Shown: piece after piece, positions 30,654 to 39,804 of the stretch
Layout of the letters: every line of letters starts with the position of its first letter
How positions within the stretch are numbered: the stretch's first letter is position 1
Source of the DNA: Pantoea deleyi
Lineage (GTDB): Bacteria; Pseudomonadota; Gammaproteobacteria; Enterobacterales; Enterobacteriaceae
NCBI RefSeq assembly: GCF_022647325.1
Contig: NZ_CP071405.1
Coordinates: forward strand, 1,860,001 to 1,924,000
Length of the DNA stretch: 64,000 bases
Direction: 5' to 3'
The notes under the pieces: model-generated
Told to the model about the DNA's origin: nothing
What the model saw: only the letters and a program-made list of their open reading frames with translations
The model's database searches: none
Made by a program: the position numbers and the translations under genes

Positions 30654-32957
30654 TCAGGCGATGCGCTGATCGGCGAGCGCCGACGACAGTTCCAGCTTCA
30701 CCGGTACGGATTTCGAGGTCGGTGTGCCACTGCCATCGCCGAAGCTGTTCAGCGGCACCAGCGGGTTGGTTTCCGGGTAATAGGCCGCCAGGTTACCGCG
30801 CGGAATATTATAGGGAACCAGCTTAAAGCCGCTGACGCGACGGGTAATGCCATCGTTCCACAGCGTTTCGATGTCCACGTTCTGACCTTCGGTGAAGCCC
30901 AGGTCGGCCATATCATCCGGGTTGATAAACACCACTTCACGCTGACCAAACACGCCACGATAACGGTCATCGAGGCCGTAAATGGTGGTGTTGTACTGGT
31001 CGTGTGAGCGCAGCGTCTGCAGCGTGAAAGGCACCGCCTGATCAAGATTCGGGAAGAGCGAATCCGGCAGGGCGGCGGCGCAGAACTCCGCTTTCTGGCT
31101 TGGCGTATTGAAGCGTAACTCCGCGGCTGCGTTACCCAGGTAGAAGCCACCCGGAATATCACACCTGGCGTTGAAGTCGGCAAAGCCCGGAATGGTGGCG
31201 GCGATATGGTCGCGAATGAGGTTGTAATCACCCGCCAGTTCACGCCATTTCACCTTGTCGCTGCCCAGCACCGCTTCCGCGATACCGGCCACGATCGCGG
31301 TCTCTGAACGCTGCGTGTCCGCCAGCGGGATGCCGATCCCCTCTGAGGCGTGCACCATGCTGAATGAATCTTCGACGGTAATGAACTGATTGCCGGTCGC
31401 CTGCAGATCGCGCTCGGTACGGCCCAGCGTCGGCAGAATCAACCCTTCATGACCCGGCACCAGATGGCTGCGGTTCAGTTTGGTGCTGATATGCACGGTC
31501 AGGCCACAGCGTGACAGCGCCTCTTCGGTGCGCGGTGAATCAGGCGCCGCCGCCGCCAGGTTGCCACCCAGCGCAATCAGCACTTTGACTTCATCACGCA
31601 GCATGGCGTTCAGCGCCTCAACGGTGTTGTGGCCTGGGGCGCGTGGCGGTTCGAAATTGAAGTGGTTGCCCAGCGCATCCAGGAAGGCTTTGGCCGGTTT
31701 CTCATCAATGCCCATCGTGCGGTTGCCCTGCACGTTACTGTGACCGCGCACCGGGCAGAGGCCCGCGCCTTTTTTGCCGAGCTGACCAAACAGCAGCTGC
31801 AGGTTGGTGATCTCCCGCACTGTATCGACCGAATGCTTGTGCTGGGTGATCCCCATCGCCCAGGTACAGATCACCCGGTCTGCGCTCTGATAGATAGCCG
31901 CGGCTTCGCGGATCTGCGCCTGCGTCAGGCCGGACTGCGCCACAATCTGCATCCAGCTGGTGTTATCCACGGCGTCGAGATAGGCCTCGATGCCGTGCGT
32001 TTTGGCGTTAATGAAGGTCTGGTCAAACAGGCCAGGTTCGCCAGCCGCCAGACGCGCACGGTGGGTTTCCAGCAGGGATTTCACCATGCCGCGCACCGCC
32101 GCCATATCCCCGCCGAGGTTCGGCTGATAATAGGAGGAGCTGATGTTACCCGCTTTCGAGGTCACGACTTCCAGCGGCTTCTGCGGATCGGCAAAACGTT
32201 CCAGACCGCGCTCGCGCAGGGTGTTGAAGGTGACGATCTTCGCGCCGTGATCGGCGGCATGACGCAGGCTGTGCAGCATACGCGGATGGTTGGTGCCGGG
32301 GTTCTGCCCGAAGACAAAAATGGCATCAGCGTGATCGAAGTCATCCAGACGAATAGTGCCTTTACCCACGCCGATGCTGCGCTTCAGGCCGGTGCCGCTG
32401 GCTTCGTGGCACATGTTAGAGCAGTCGGGGAAGTTATTGGTGCCCATCAGGCGACCGAACAGCTGATAGAGCCAGGAGGCTTCGTTGCTGGCGCGGCCGG
32501 AGGTGTAGAGCTCCATCTGGTTCGGGTGATCCATCGCACTGATATGCTGTGCAATCAGCGCAAAGGCCGCATCCCAGCTGATCGGTTCATAGTGATCGGT
32601 TTCCGCGTTGTAGCGCAGCGGATGGGTCAGACGGCCCTGATACTCCAGAAAGTAGTCACTCTGGGTATAAAGCGTGGTGACGCTGTGTTTAGCGAAAAAG
32701 TCGGTGTCGACAACGCGGCGTGTCGCTTCCCAGGTGACCGCTTTGGCCCCGTTTTCGCAGAAGCTGAAGGTACTTTTGTTGTCATCGCCCCAGGCACAGC
32801 CCGGACAGTCAAACCCGCGCGCTTTGTTCATGCGCATCAGGTTGCGCATATTTTTCAGGGCCGCTTTGCTGTCAAGAACGAAACGCGTGGTGGCTTCCAG
32901 TGAACCCCATCCGCCCGCAGCCGCGCGGTAGGGTTTGATTTGGCGTTTAAATTTCAT
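30654..32957 (-). CDS. ydeP: FdhF/YdeP family molybdopterin oxidoreductase
   Basis: A 767-residue member of the formate dehydrogenase H-like molybdopterin family, closest to E. coli YdeP. N-terminal FDCPGCAWGDD has a Cys pair near residues 51-54, a reduced version of the Fe-S site of FdhF. NMCHEASGTGLKRSIGVGKGTI corresponds to the molybdenum-ligand region, with Cys-His where FdhF has selenocysteine-His; VFGQNPGTNHPRML and RGHSNVQGNRTMGI bind the cofactor. The C-terminal molybdopterin dinucleotide domain has YRGVFGQREVVFINPDDM. YdeP contributes to acid resistance in E. coli; its substrate is unknown. It stands as a single gene. Confidence 0.9.
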   Translation of the reverse strand: MKFKRQIKPYRAAAGGWGSLEATTRFVLDSKAALKNMRNLMRMNKARGFDCPGCAWGDDNKSTFSFCENGAKAVTWEATRRVVDTDFFAKHSVTTLYTQSDYFLEYQGRLTHPLRYNAETDHYEPISWDAAFALIAQHISAMDHPNQMELYTSGRASNEASWLYQLFGRLMGTNNFPDCSNMCHEASGTGLKRSIGVGKGTIRLDDFDHADAIFVFGQNPGTNHPRMLHSLRHAADHGAKIVTFNTLRERGLERFADPQKPLEVVTSKAGNISSSYYQPNLGGDMAAVRGMVKSLLETHRARLAAGEPGLFDQTFINAKTHGIEAYLDAVDNTSWMQIVAQSGLTQAQIREAAAIYQSADRVICTWAMGITQHKHSVDTVREITNLQLLFGQLGKKGAGLCPVRGHSNVQGNRTMGIDEKPAKAFLDALGNHFNFEPPRAPGHNTVEALNAMLRDEVKVLIALGGNLAAAAPDSPRTEEALSRCGLTVHISTKLNRSHLVPGHEGLILPTLGRTERDLQATGNQFITVEDSFSMVHASEGIGIPLADTQRSETAIVAGIAEAVLGSDKVKWRELAGDYNLIRDHIAATIPGFADFNARCDIPGGFYLGNAAAELRFNTPSQKAEFCAAALPDSLFPNLDQAVPFTLQTLRSHDQYNTTIYGLDDRYRGVFGQREVVFINPDDMADLGFTEGQNVDIETLWNDGITRRVSGFKLVPYNIPRGNLAAYYPETNPLVPLNSFGDGSGTPTSKSVPVKLELSSALADQRIA

Positions 32958-33216
32958 ATGAGTGCAGGCTTTTTATAGTAGGCATTATTGTTTGGTGTTT
33001 GTTATCAGGTTATAGCCTGATGGTGAAAGGAAGTCTGCAGTTATCCTCAAACCTTGTCTAATTGATTGACATAATGGTGCGATAGCTGGCGTTTATCGCG
33101 CAGGCACCCGAAGTGTGACACTGGTCAGATTTCACCCGTTTTTAACGGGCTGATAACGGGAGTTATCCCCACATCAGACGCATACTTGCTGTTTGCATTC
33201 AGCGAGGCGTAACCCT

Positions 33217-34803
33217 ATGAAACAGCTGACCAGCCAGATCCACGCATTTGGTAAAGCGTTAATGATGCCTATCTCGGTCATCGCAGCCGCAGGGATTTTT
33301 CTTGGGCTGGCGGCGGCGATGCAGAACCCCGCCGTCACCGGCGAGGCCTTTGCGCAGATGCAGGTCCCGCAGTTAATCATCGGCTTTATCCGTAAAGTCG
33401 CCGGGGCGCTGTTTGCTAATCTGCCGCTCTTCTTTGCCGTGGCGACGGCGATCGGGCTGGCGAAGGCGGAGAAACCCACCGCCGCCTTTGCCGCCGTGAT
33501 TGGCTATATCGTGATGAACGTCGGCATCAGTGCGACCCTGGCGGCCAGAGGGATCACCGCAGCGACCACCACACCTGCCGCGCTGCAGCAAGCGGGTCTG
33601 GACCAGACCGCAGCGATGATGATGTCGGCGGAATACATCAGCATGCTGGGCGTCTTTACTTACAACATGAGCGTGCTGGGCGGGGTGATCGCCGGGCTGG
33701 TAACGGTGGTGCTGCACAACCGCTTCTACACGCAGACCCTGCCCACGGCGATCAGCTTCTTCAGCGGACGGCGGTTTGTGCCGATTGTCACCGTAGTCTG
33801 CCTGCCGCTGGTCGGGGTGCTGCTGGCGCTCATCTGGCCGACCATCGGCAGCGGTATCGCCTGGATAGGCCAGATGATTGGCAAAAGCGGGCAGTATGGC
33901 GCGTTCCTGCTGGGCACGTTCGAGCGCATCCTGATCCCCACCGGCCTGCATCACATCCTGAATGAAACCGTGCGGTTTACCCCTATTGGCGGTATGGCGG
34001 TGGTGGACGGTCAGACGGTGGTCGGTGCGCTGAACATCTTCAATGCCTCGCTGACCCATCCGGGTTCGATCCCCGATGAGACGCTGCGGTCGGCCACGCA
34101 GTTTCTGGCGCAGGGCAAAATCCCGGTGATGATGTTCGGTTTGCCCGCCGCGGCGCTGGCGATCTATCACACCGCGCGGCCGGAGCATAAGCAGCGGGTC
34201 AGGGCGCTGGTAATGGCCGGGGCGCTGACCTCCTTTACCACCGGCATTACGGAGCCGCTGGAGTTCTGCTTTATCTTTGTCTCGCCCGTGCTCTATCTGC
34301 TGCATGCGTTTCTGACCGGCCTGTCGTTTATGCTGATGTCGATGCTGCACCTGATGATCGGCAACGTGCAGGGCGGCATCATCGACCTGGTGGTGTTCGG
34401 CATGCTCGGCGGGGCAAAAACCCACTGGTGGTGGACGCTGGCGCTGGGGGTGATCTATGCGCCGGTTTACTACTACGCTTTCCGGCTGGTGATCACCCGC
34501 ATGAACGTGGAGACGCCGGGCCGCGAGTCAGAGGAGGAGCAACCGCAGCAGGTCGCCGCCGATGAGCGCACTCAGGTGATTATCAGCGGGCTGGGCGGGC
34601 AGGCCAACATCGAGGATGTCGATTGCTGCTTTACCCGGCTGCGGGTACGGGTGAAAGCGATGAATCAGGTGGTCGATCAGACGCTAATGAGCACGGGTGC
34701 CAACGGCATCAACCGCGTCAGCGACCACGACGTTCAGGTGATTTATGGCCCGCAGGTCGAGAAGATCGCCAGCGAGGTGAAGATGGCGCTGGGCGTCGCC
34801 TGA
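33217..34803 (+). CDS. PTS EIICB component, glucose/alpha-glucoside type
   Basis: A 528-residue sugar transporter: an EIIC membrane domain (about 1-430, roughly ten helices) fused to an EIIB domain. EIIC hallmarks are ERILIPTGLHHILNETVRFTPIGG and ITEPLEFCFIF, where GITEPLEF carries the conserved Glu of sugar recognition. EIIB shows DCCFTRLRVRVK with Cys471 as the phosphorylation site, as in NxDxCxTRLR of the glucose family. It resembles GlvC and MalX. No EIIA domain is present, so it would use EIIA-Glc (Crr). No glycosidase, kinase or regulator is adjacent, so the sugar is undetermined. Start at 33217, 24 nt inside the maximal frame. Confidence 0.88.
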   Translation: MKQLTSQIHAFGKALMMPISVIAAAGIFLGLAAAMQNPAVTGEAFAQMQVPQLIIGFIRKVAGALFANLPLFFAVATAIGLAKAEKPTAAFAAVIGYIVMNVGISATLAARGITAATTTPAALQQAGLDQTAAMMMSAEYISMLGVFTYNMSVLGGVIAGLVTVVLHNRFYTQTLPTAISFFSGRRFVPIVTVVCLPLVGVLLALIWPTIGSGIAWIGQMIGKSGQYGAFLLGTFERILIPTGLHHILNETVRFTPIGGMAVVDGQTVVGALNIFNASLTHPGSIPDETLRSATQFLAQGKIPVMMFGLPAAALAIYHTARPEHKQRVRALVMAGALTSFTTGITEPLEFCFIFVSPVLYLLHAFLTGLSFMLMSMLHLMIGNVQGGIIDLVVFGMLGGAKTHWWWTLALGVIYAPVYYYAFRLVITRMNVETPGRESEEEQPQQVAADERTQVIISGLGGQANIEDVDCCFTRLRVRVKAMNQVVDQTLMSTGANGINRVSDHDVQVIYGPQVEKIASEVKMALGVA

Positions 34804-34873
34804 ACCGGCGATGCGCCTGCTCAGCGCCAGCCAGGGAGGCGGCACAATTGCTGCCGCTGCGCTTATTGTAACT

Positions 34874-34904
34874 AAAAAAAGCGCGCACCCTAATGGGGCG
34901 CGTT
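34874..34904 (+). terminator. Terminator of the PTS gene
   Basis: AAAAAGCGCGCACCC, TAAT, GGGGCGCGTTTT: a long stem with one bulged A and an A run before and T run after, some 70 nt past the PTS stop. Its right arm overlaps the FliA-type promoter of the next gene. Confidence 0.82.
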
Positions 34905-34917
34905 TTCCTGCCGATAT
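34891..34917 (+). promoter_or_regulatory. Candidate FliA (sigma-28) promoter for the chemoreceptor
   Basis: TAATGGGG (34891-34898), an 11-nt spacer, and GCCGATAT (34910-34917). The -10 matches the sigma-28 consensus GCCGATAA at seven of eight positions, the spacer is exact, and the -35 keeps the TAA-G core of TAAAGTTT. It would start transcription about 25 nt before the chemoreceptor ATG, as expected for a class 3 flagellar gene. Confidence 0.78.
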
Positions 34918-34950
34918 AGCGACTCTATCTTCCCAAATTGGAACGGACTG

Positions 34951-36495
34951 ATGTCGTTAAAAAAATCCTCCCTGATTATTTTCTCTTTCCTGCTGGTGCT
35001 GTTTCTGGCCAGCGTGGCGATCAGTACTTCGCTGCTGTTTCAGAGCAACCACTCTCTGAATGCGGTCAACAAAGAGATTCGCGTGGTGCTGTCGGTAATC
35101 GATCCGATTAACCACAGCCGTACTCTGCGTGTCCGTCTGATGGAGTACATGAAAGAGACGGAAGGCAGCGATGCCAGTAATCCCGCCACGCTGGACAGCG
35201 TGCGCACCGTCGCCGGTAAAGCGGATGCGGCGTTTCAGGCCTACATGAATGCCCCGCGTCTGCCGGGTGAAGAGGCGGAAGCCGAGGCCTATCGTCAGGC
35301 GTATCAGGCGTATCGCCAGCAGGGGCTGCAGCCGTTGATCGAGGCGGCAGAGGCGCACGACCAGCTACGTTTTAAAAATCAGATCGCCACCGTGGTTCGC
35401 CTCGATCGTCAGTATGAGATCATTCTGGACCGGGTGCTGGCGCAGCACGAGGCTTACGCCAGAAAACTGAACAGCGACGCACAGAGCCATTTCTCCACCG
35501 GCGTGATGCTGCAGGGGCTGTCGGGTGTGCTCTTCTTTGCCATCATCATCGCCATCTATCTCTTTATGAAGCGTTACGTGCTCGCGCCGCTTAACCATGC
35601 GCAGGAGCACTGCAAACTGATCGCGGCGGGCGTGCTGGATTCCACGGTGCCGGTCAGGGCAGGCTCGCGCAGTGAAATTCAGCTGCTGATGGGCTCGCTG
35701 GAGCAGATGCGCAGCGCGCTGACCGCCATCATTCTTCAGGTGCGGGATTCCACCCATTCCGTCTCTACCGCCTCGCAGGAGATCGCGGCAGGCAACGTCG
35801 ATCTGGCCTCGCGAACCGAGCAGCAGGCTGCGGCGCTGACCGAAACCGCGGCCAGCATGGAGCAGCTGGGTGCCACGGTGAAGCAGAATACCGAAAACGT
35901 CTTTGAAGCCTGCCGTCTGACCAGTGAGGCGGTGAAAAACGCCGAGAGTGGCGAGAAAGTGTCGCAGGAAGTAGTGGTCTCGATGGGGCTCATCAACACC
36001 AGCTCGAAGAAGATCGAGGAGATCACCACGGTCATCGACAGCATCGCCTTTCAGACCAATATTCTGGCGCTGAACGCCGCCGTCGAAGCGGCCCGCGCGG
36101 GCGAGCAGGGACGTGGTTTCGCCGTGGTTGCCGGTGAGGTGCGTAACCTGGCCCAGCGCAGCGCCACGGCCGCCAAAGAGATTGAGAGCCTGATTGCCGA
36201 ATCGGTTTCGATTATCCGCACCGGTTCAGACCAGGTCAGCCGTACGGGCGAGGCGATGAACGCGATTATCTCTTCGGTCAGCCGCGTTAATGAGCTGATG
36301 GAGCATATCTCTACCGCGTCGGACGAACAGAGTCGCGGCATCGGTCAGATCGAGCAGGCGGTAACGGAGATGGACAGCGTCACGCAGCAGAACTCGGCGC
36401 TGGTGCAGGAGTCGGCTGCCGCGTCGGCCTCGCTGGAGGAGCAGGTGCAGTACCTGACACAGTCGGTTTCCACATTCCGTCTGGCCAGCCATTAA
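34951..36495 (+). CDS. Methyl-accepting chemotaxis protein
   Basis: A 514-residue transmembrane chemoreceptor. TM1 is about residues 7-29, a four-helix periplasmic sensor of the Tar/Tsr type spans about 30-185, TM2 about 187-208, then HAMP and the cytoplasmic signalling rod. The hairpin tip [37 protein letters not shown] is fully conserved, as are methylation-helix features ([21 protein letters not shown], [19 protein letters not shown]). No C-terminal NWETF-like pentapeptide is present, so CheR/CheB help from other receptors may be needed. The ligand is not predictable. It is a single gene preceded by a FliA-type promoter. Confidence 0.94.
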   Translation: MSLKKSSLIIFSFLLVLFLASVAISTSLLFQSNHSLNAVNKEIRVVLSVIDPINHSRTLRVRLMEYMKETEGSDASNPATLDSVRTVAGKADAAFQAYMNAPRLPGEEAEAEAYRQAYQAYRQQGLQPLIEAAEAHDQLRFKNQIATVVRLDRQYEIILDRVLAQHEAYARKLNSDAQSHFSTGVMLQGLSGVLFFAIIIAIYLFMKRYVLAPLNHAQEHCKLIAAGVLDSTVPVRAGSRSEIQLLMGSLEQMRSALTAIILQVRDSTHSVSTASQEIAAGNVDLASRTEQQAAALTETAASMEQLGATVKQNTENVFEACRLTSEAVKNAESGEKVSQEVVVSMGLINTSSKKIEEITTVIDSIAFQTNILALNAAVEAARAGEQGRGFAVVAGEVRNLAQRSATAAKEIESLIAESVSIIRTGSDQVSRTGEAMNAIISSVSRVNELMEHISTASDEQSRGIGQIEQAVTEMDSVTQQNSALVQESAAASASLEEQVQYLTQSVSTFRLASH

Positions 36496-36635
36496 TCCGC
36501 ATCGTTGCGCTGAAGCGCTGCCGCGTGGTGCCGGACCGGCTCGGGTTCCACGCGAGCGTAAAGCGCAGTTGATTCAGCGCACGGTGACCGGGATATAATC
36601 GGCGGAAAATAGGCTTTTCATCAGGGAGGGGCGTT

Positions 36636-37358
36636 ATGCTAATCAGCACCGAAAATGCCCGCAGCATCAGCGCCGATACCCGTCTGGCCTGCACGCTGGC
36701 CGCCACCGCCGGTGCGCTGAATACCGCCGCCTTTGAGATCGTCGGCTTTTTTTCCGCCAACATGACCGGGAATGTTTCGCTGCTCTCCGACCAGCTGGCC
36801 AAAGCGAATGCGGGGCCGGGCCTCTTTTTCCTGTCTGTGGTGCTGCTTTTTATTGCGGGCTCCGCCTGTTCGACGCTGATCATTAATGCCGGACAGCGCC
36901 GGAATATCCGCACCATTTACGCCGTCGTCATTCTCATCGAGGGCGCCGCGCTGATGATCCTGGGGGGCGTGGAGCGCGCCTTTCCCCCGCATTCTCCGGG
37001 CGTGATGTTAATCACCAGCCTGAGCTTCCTGATGGGGCTGCAGAATGCGGTGGTCACGCGGATCTCCAATGCGCGGGTGCGTACCACCCATATCTCCGGC
37101 ACGGCGACGGATATCGGTATCGAACTGGCGATGCTGTTTGAGGTGTTTCGGCGCAAGGCGTCACCCAAAGAGACGCCACTCTATTTCAGCCGCCTGCGCC
37201 TGCACGCGCTGACACTGCTGGCGTTTCTCGCAGGCGGCGTCGCGGGAATAGGTCTCTACAGGCTGCTCGGCAACGACTTTCTGCTGCCGGTGGGGGGCGG
37301 ATTGATCTGTCTGGCGCTGAAAACGATCTTTACCCGAGGGGGGATGCAGAAGGGGTGA
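36636..37358 (+). CDS. DUF1275 (YoaK family) membrane protein
   Basis: A 240-residue membrane protein with about six hydrophobic segments. The DUF1275 signature is present: GALNTAAFEIVGFFSANMTGNVSLLSDQLAK in the first third (the S-x-NMTGN motif) and FLMGLQNAVVTRISNARVRTTHISGTATDIGIELA in the middle (RTTHxTG-type motif). DUF1275 proteins are widespread and uncharacterised; a transport role is commonly guessed. GGGAGGGG precedes the ATG. No partner gene is apparent. Confidence 0.9.
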   Translation: MLISTENARSISADTRLACTLAATAGALNTAAFEIVGFFSANMTGNVSLLSDQLAKANAGPGLFFLSVVLLFIAGSACSTLIINAGQRRNIRTIYAVVILIEGAALMILGGVERAFPPHSPGVMLITSLSFLMGLQNAVVTRISNARVRTTHISGTATDIGIELAMLFEVFRRKASPKETPLYFSRLRLHALTLLAFLAGGVAGIGLYRLLGNDFLLPVGGGLICLALKTIFTRGGMQKG

Positions 37359-37504
37359 GGCGCGTGTTAAGGGCAGGCGTTCAGGCTTTCCGCCCGAAAA
37401 GCGTGACGGCGGCGACCTTCACGCCGTCGCCACACCTGCTGACGTCCCGCGGTTCATCCAGGGAGCATCAGCAGAGGATTTTTCTGGTCAGTAGGGTATG
37501 ACCT

Positions 37505-37981
37505 TCAGTCGAACACGCCATTGATCACCGCGGTCACGATAGCCGTGCTCAGGGCGATGAGGACTAAATCGTTACCCACAGCCCGCCACTCGTAGCCAGG
37601 ATAATAGGGCAGCGCATTAATCATCGACGCGGGCAGGCTTTTCTTCGCGATGCCCGGCGGGAGAGGTTTACCACGCGCAACGTGTTTCGCGATGCCTGGC
37701 GGCAGAGACGGATAACCGACCAGACCGGCGTTAACCGCCAGCGTGCGTGCCCGGGAGAAGGTAATCTCTGAGCCGACGCGGTCAGGTTGCCCGCTGTTCT
37801 TGCGGTCCTGATGTTTCTCCTTCAGCTTTTCATCATGGCGCCCTGACTTGCCGTGTGCGCCCTTATTCCCGTGATGCCCATTGCCATTGCCATTGCCGGG
37901 ATCGGCATAGCCCGGCGAAGCAATCACGGTGAAACCCAGAACCAGTGCCAGGAGTGAAAGAAGAGGGCGAGGCTTTTGCAT
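37505..37981 (-). CDS. CigR/RcnB-like periplasmic or membrane-associated protein
   Basis: A 158-residue protein with a signal peptide (cleavage likely after SPGYA, residue 26), then a glycine/asparagine/histidine-rich basic region (DPGNGNGNGHHGNKG ...) and a duplicated LPPGIAK motif (YPSLPPGIAKHVARGKPLPPGIAKK), followed by a short hydrophobic C-terminus (NDLVLIALSTAIVTAVINGVF). This arrangement matches the anti-virulence regulator CigR of Salmonella SPI-3 and its RcnB-like relatives. CigR inhibits MgtC in Salmonella; note that a MgtC-family gene lies 25 kb away in this window, though not linked. Function here is unproven. Confidence 0.85.
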   Translation of the reverse strand: MQKPRPLLSLLALVLGFTVIASPGYADPGNGNGNGHHGNKGAHGKSGRHDEKLKEKHQDRKNSGQPDRVGSEITFSRARTLAVNAGLVGYPSLPPGIAKHVARGKPLPPGIAKKSLPASMINALPYYPGYEWRAVGNDLVLIALSTAIVTAVINGVFD

Positions 37982-38319
37982 GATTCTGTCTCCTCAGGAT
38001 AGATGAACCGCTTTGATTCATTGAGTATGGACAGAGACAGGTCCGGAAGTAAACGCAACGCCCCGATAAAGCGCTGCCGGAAAAAAGTGGCGCTACGCTA
38101 CGCATCTTTTATCCGCAGAGTTACGTATAGCCCATTGCGCGGAGAGGCAGACAGGCACAAAGCATCAGAAGGTTGTTGTTGCCGGTACGGCCAGATGATG
38201 GCTGGCAGGGGGTGTTTAAACCTGCCTGTTGAGTATCCGACCCGGCATTGCGCCGGACGCGCTGGCCTGTGACTCACGGGCAAAACGCGACGCCATGCCG
38301 ACCGGGTCCGAACCGTTCA
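37982..38319. other. Intergenic region before the CigR-like gene
   Basis: 338 nt including the promoter region of the CigR-like gene on the minus strand. No convincing small gene; frames present have poor codon use and no ribosome sites. Confidence 0.4.
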
Positions 38320-38526
38320 TCAGCTGATACGCTGACGCTGCTCCCGACGGTACTTATGATAGTCCTCATCGCACTCAACGGAGCAGAAGGCCGTGTCAGC
38401 CACCACGGACTCATCTTTACACCAGATGCACATGCCGTCAAGGCTCTGCACTTTCGGCCTGCGTGCCGCCAGTGAGGCGGCGAGATGCGCTTCTTCACGC
38501 GCCTGAGCTAGATCTATCTCATCCAT
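38320..38526 (-). CDS. Small zinc-ribbon protein
   Basis: A 68-residue protein. Residues 1-30 form an acidic helix (DEIDLAQAREEAHLAASLAAR), then MCIWCKDESVVADTAFCSVECDEDYHKYRREQRQ gives a CxxC ... CxxxC zinc-binding pattern like DUF2116/DksA-TraR-type ribbons, with a basic C-terminal helix. ATG at 38526 has no strong ribosome site; a TTG at 38562 would add 12 residues. Similar small proteins are common in enterobacteria but I do not recognise a named one. Possibly a nucleic-acid or polymerase accessory factor; that is a guess. Confidence 0.75.
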   Translation of the reverse strand: MDEIDLAQAREEAHLAASLAARRPKVQSLDGMCIWCKDESVVADTAFCSVECDEDYHKYRREQRQRIS

Positions 38527-38900
38527 AAACCGTCTTAACCTCGTTAAATTTGAGTAATTCAAACATAAAACCCGTATCCAGGGGGAAATGCTTCACCTGT
38601 GTGAACGCGGGGTTAATCATAGCCACATAATTTCAGATTGCCTGGTTCTTGCTATCCCGCGGATAAAAGGGGAAATCGATGGCTATCTTTTTAAACAGCA
38701 TCAGATGAAGCCGGTTAAGATCTCTGCCTGTTACCCGGCTGAGAGGCCCCGTGCCTGCTGGTTTGAAGCCTTTCTCTAATCGGCTTATCATAAACCTCGT
38801 CACGCCACCTGGATGCCTGCGATCTTTGCGACCCACAGACACCCTGTAAGAAACGCGCTGCGTAAAAAACTTAACCGTAAGTCGCTGATGGAAAAACAAA

Positions 38901-39797
38901 ATCGACATTAAACAGCTTATCTATCTCTGCAACCTGGAGCGCGAACGCCACTTTGGCCGTGCCGCCGAAGCCAGTTTTGTTACCCAGCCGACCCTCTCGA
39001 TGCGCCTGAAAAATCTGGAGCGCGAGCTGGGTCTGCCCCTGATTAACCGCAGCAACAACTTCGCCGGGTTTACGCCAGAGGGCGATCGGGTGCTGGCGTG
39101 GGCCAGGGAGATCGTCTCGGTCTATCAGGGACTGAAGCTGGAGGTCGAATCGCTGAAACATGGCGTGAACGGCACGCTGCGGGTAGGCGTGGTGCCGCAG
39201 TGCAGCATGGCGTTGCCGCTGCTGCTGAAGGCGGTTCAGGCCCGTTATCCTCAGCTCGACTACCGGATTGCCGTGCTGAGCGCCGATCAGCTGCTGGAAG
39301 CGCTTAATAGCCACACCGTAGATGTCGGGATCGGATTTTTCGAGATGGCAACGCTGCGGGAACTTCATTTTCAGACCGAGATGCTGGCGGACCGGGGGGT
39401 TGAAGCGATATTCCATCCCGACCATTTCCCGGCGCTGGTGGGGGAGAAGCCGCTGGCGCTCTCTGACCTGGCACAGCAGCCGCTCTGCCTGGCAGAGCCG
39501 ACGCGCTATTTTCGTCGTTATCTGGATATGGCTTTTCGCGAGACGGGGCTGGTGCCACGGGTGATCGTTGAGAGCGCCTCGGTGATGCAGCTAATGCAGT
39601 GCGCGCAGGTCGGTCTCGGCCTGCTGGTCTCGCCGGTCGGCCATCTGCTGCCCGCGTCGTTGCAGGGGCTGCAGCAGCGCGCGATTAGCCTGCCGCCGAT
39701 GGCGCGTCAGGCGGCTCTGGTGATTGCCGAGCCGGGCCGCGCGACCCCGCTGGCTCAGCACTTCTTCGACGAGGCGCGCGGCCTGCTGCCGGTCTGA
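38901..39797 (+). CDS. LysR-family regulator with displaced start codon
   Basis: The frame encodes about 298 residues of a complete LysR regulator: IDIKQLIYLCNLERERHFGR through QPTLSMRLKNLERELGLPL is the winged helix, followed by an effector domain with GTLRVGVVPQCSMALPLL, an OxyR-like layout. It has no ATG, GTG or TTG at the expected start: the frame opens after TGA at 38886 and first reads Trp-Lys-Asn-Lys-Ile-Asp. An ATG at 38888 is one frame off; removing one A from the A5 run at 38892-38896 would join it as Met-Glu-Asn-Lys-Ile-Asp. So either a one-base insertion (real or sequencing) inactivates the start, or a rare ATC/ATT start is used. Target genes unknown; it converges with the CMD gene. 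Confidence 0.78.
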   Translation: MDIKQLIYLCNLERERHFGRAAEASFVTQPTLSMRLKNLERELGLPLINRSNNFAGFTPEGDRVLAWAREIVSVYQGLKLEVESLKHGVNGTLRVGVVPQCSMALPLLLKAVQARYPQLDYRIAVLSADQLLEALNSHTVDVGIGFFEMATLRELHFQTEMLADRGVEAIFHPDHFPALVGEKPLALSDLAQQPLCLAEPTRYFRRYLDMAFRETGLVPRVIVESASVMQLMQCAQVGLGLLVSPVGHLLPASLQGLQQRAISLPPMARQAALVIAEPGRATPLAQHFFDEARGLLPV

Positions 39798-39804
39798 GCG
39801 CCCG

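Noticed and set aside
28758..31007. 749-codon plus-strand frame opposite rnb and the YdeP-type gene
   Set aside because: Antisense shadow of two well-identified genes; no family features.
38700..38760. CTGAGA motif suggesting a TPP riboswitch
   Set aside because: The CTGAGA near 38740 is not followed by the conserved ACCTGATCTGG-type element or a matching P1 stem, and the downstream gene is a LysR regulator, not a thiamine gene.
38588..38779. 63-codon frame upstream of the LysR gene
   Set aside because: Weak ribosome site and mixed composition; no independent support, though the interval 38527-38900 is otherwise empty.
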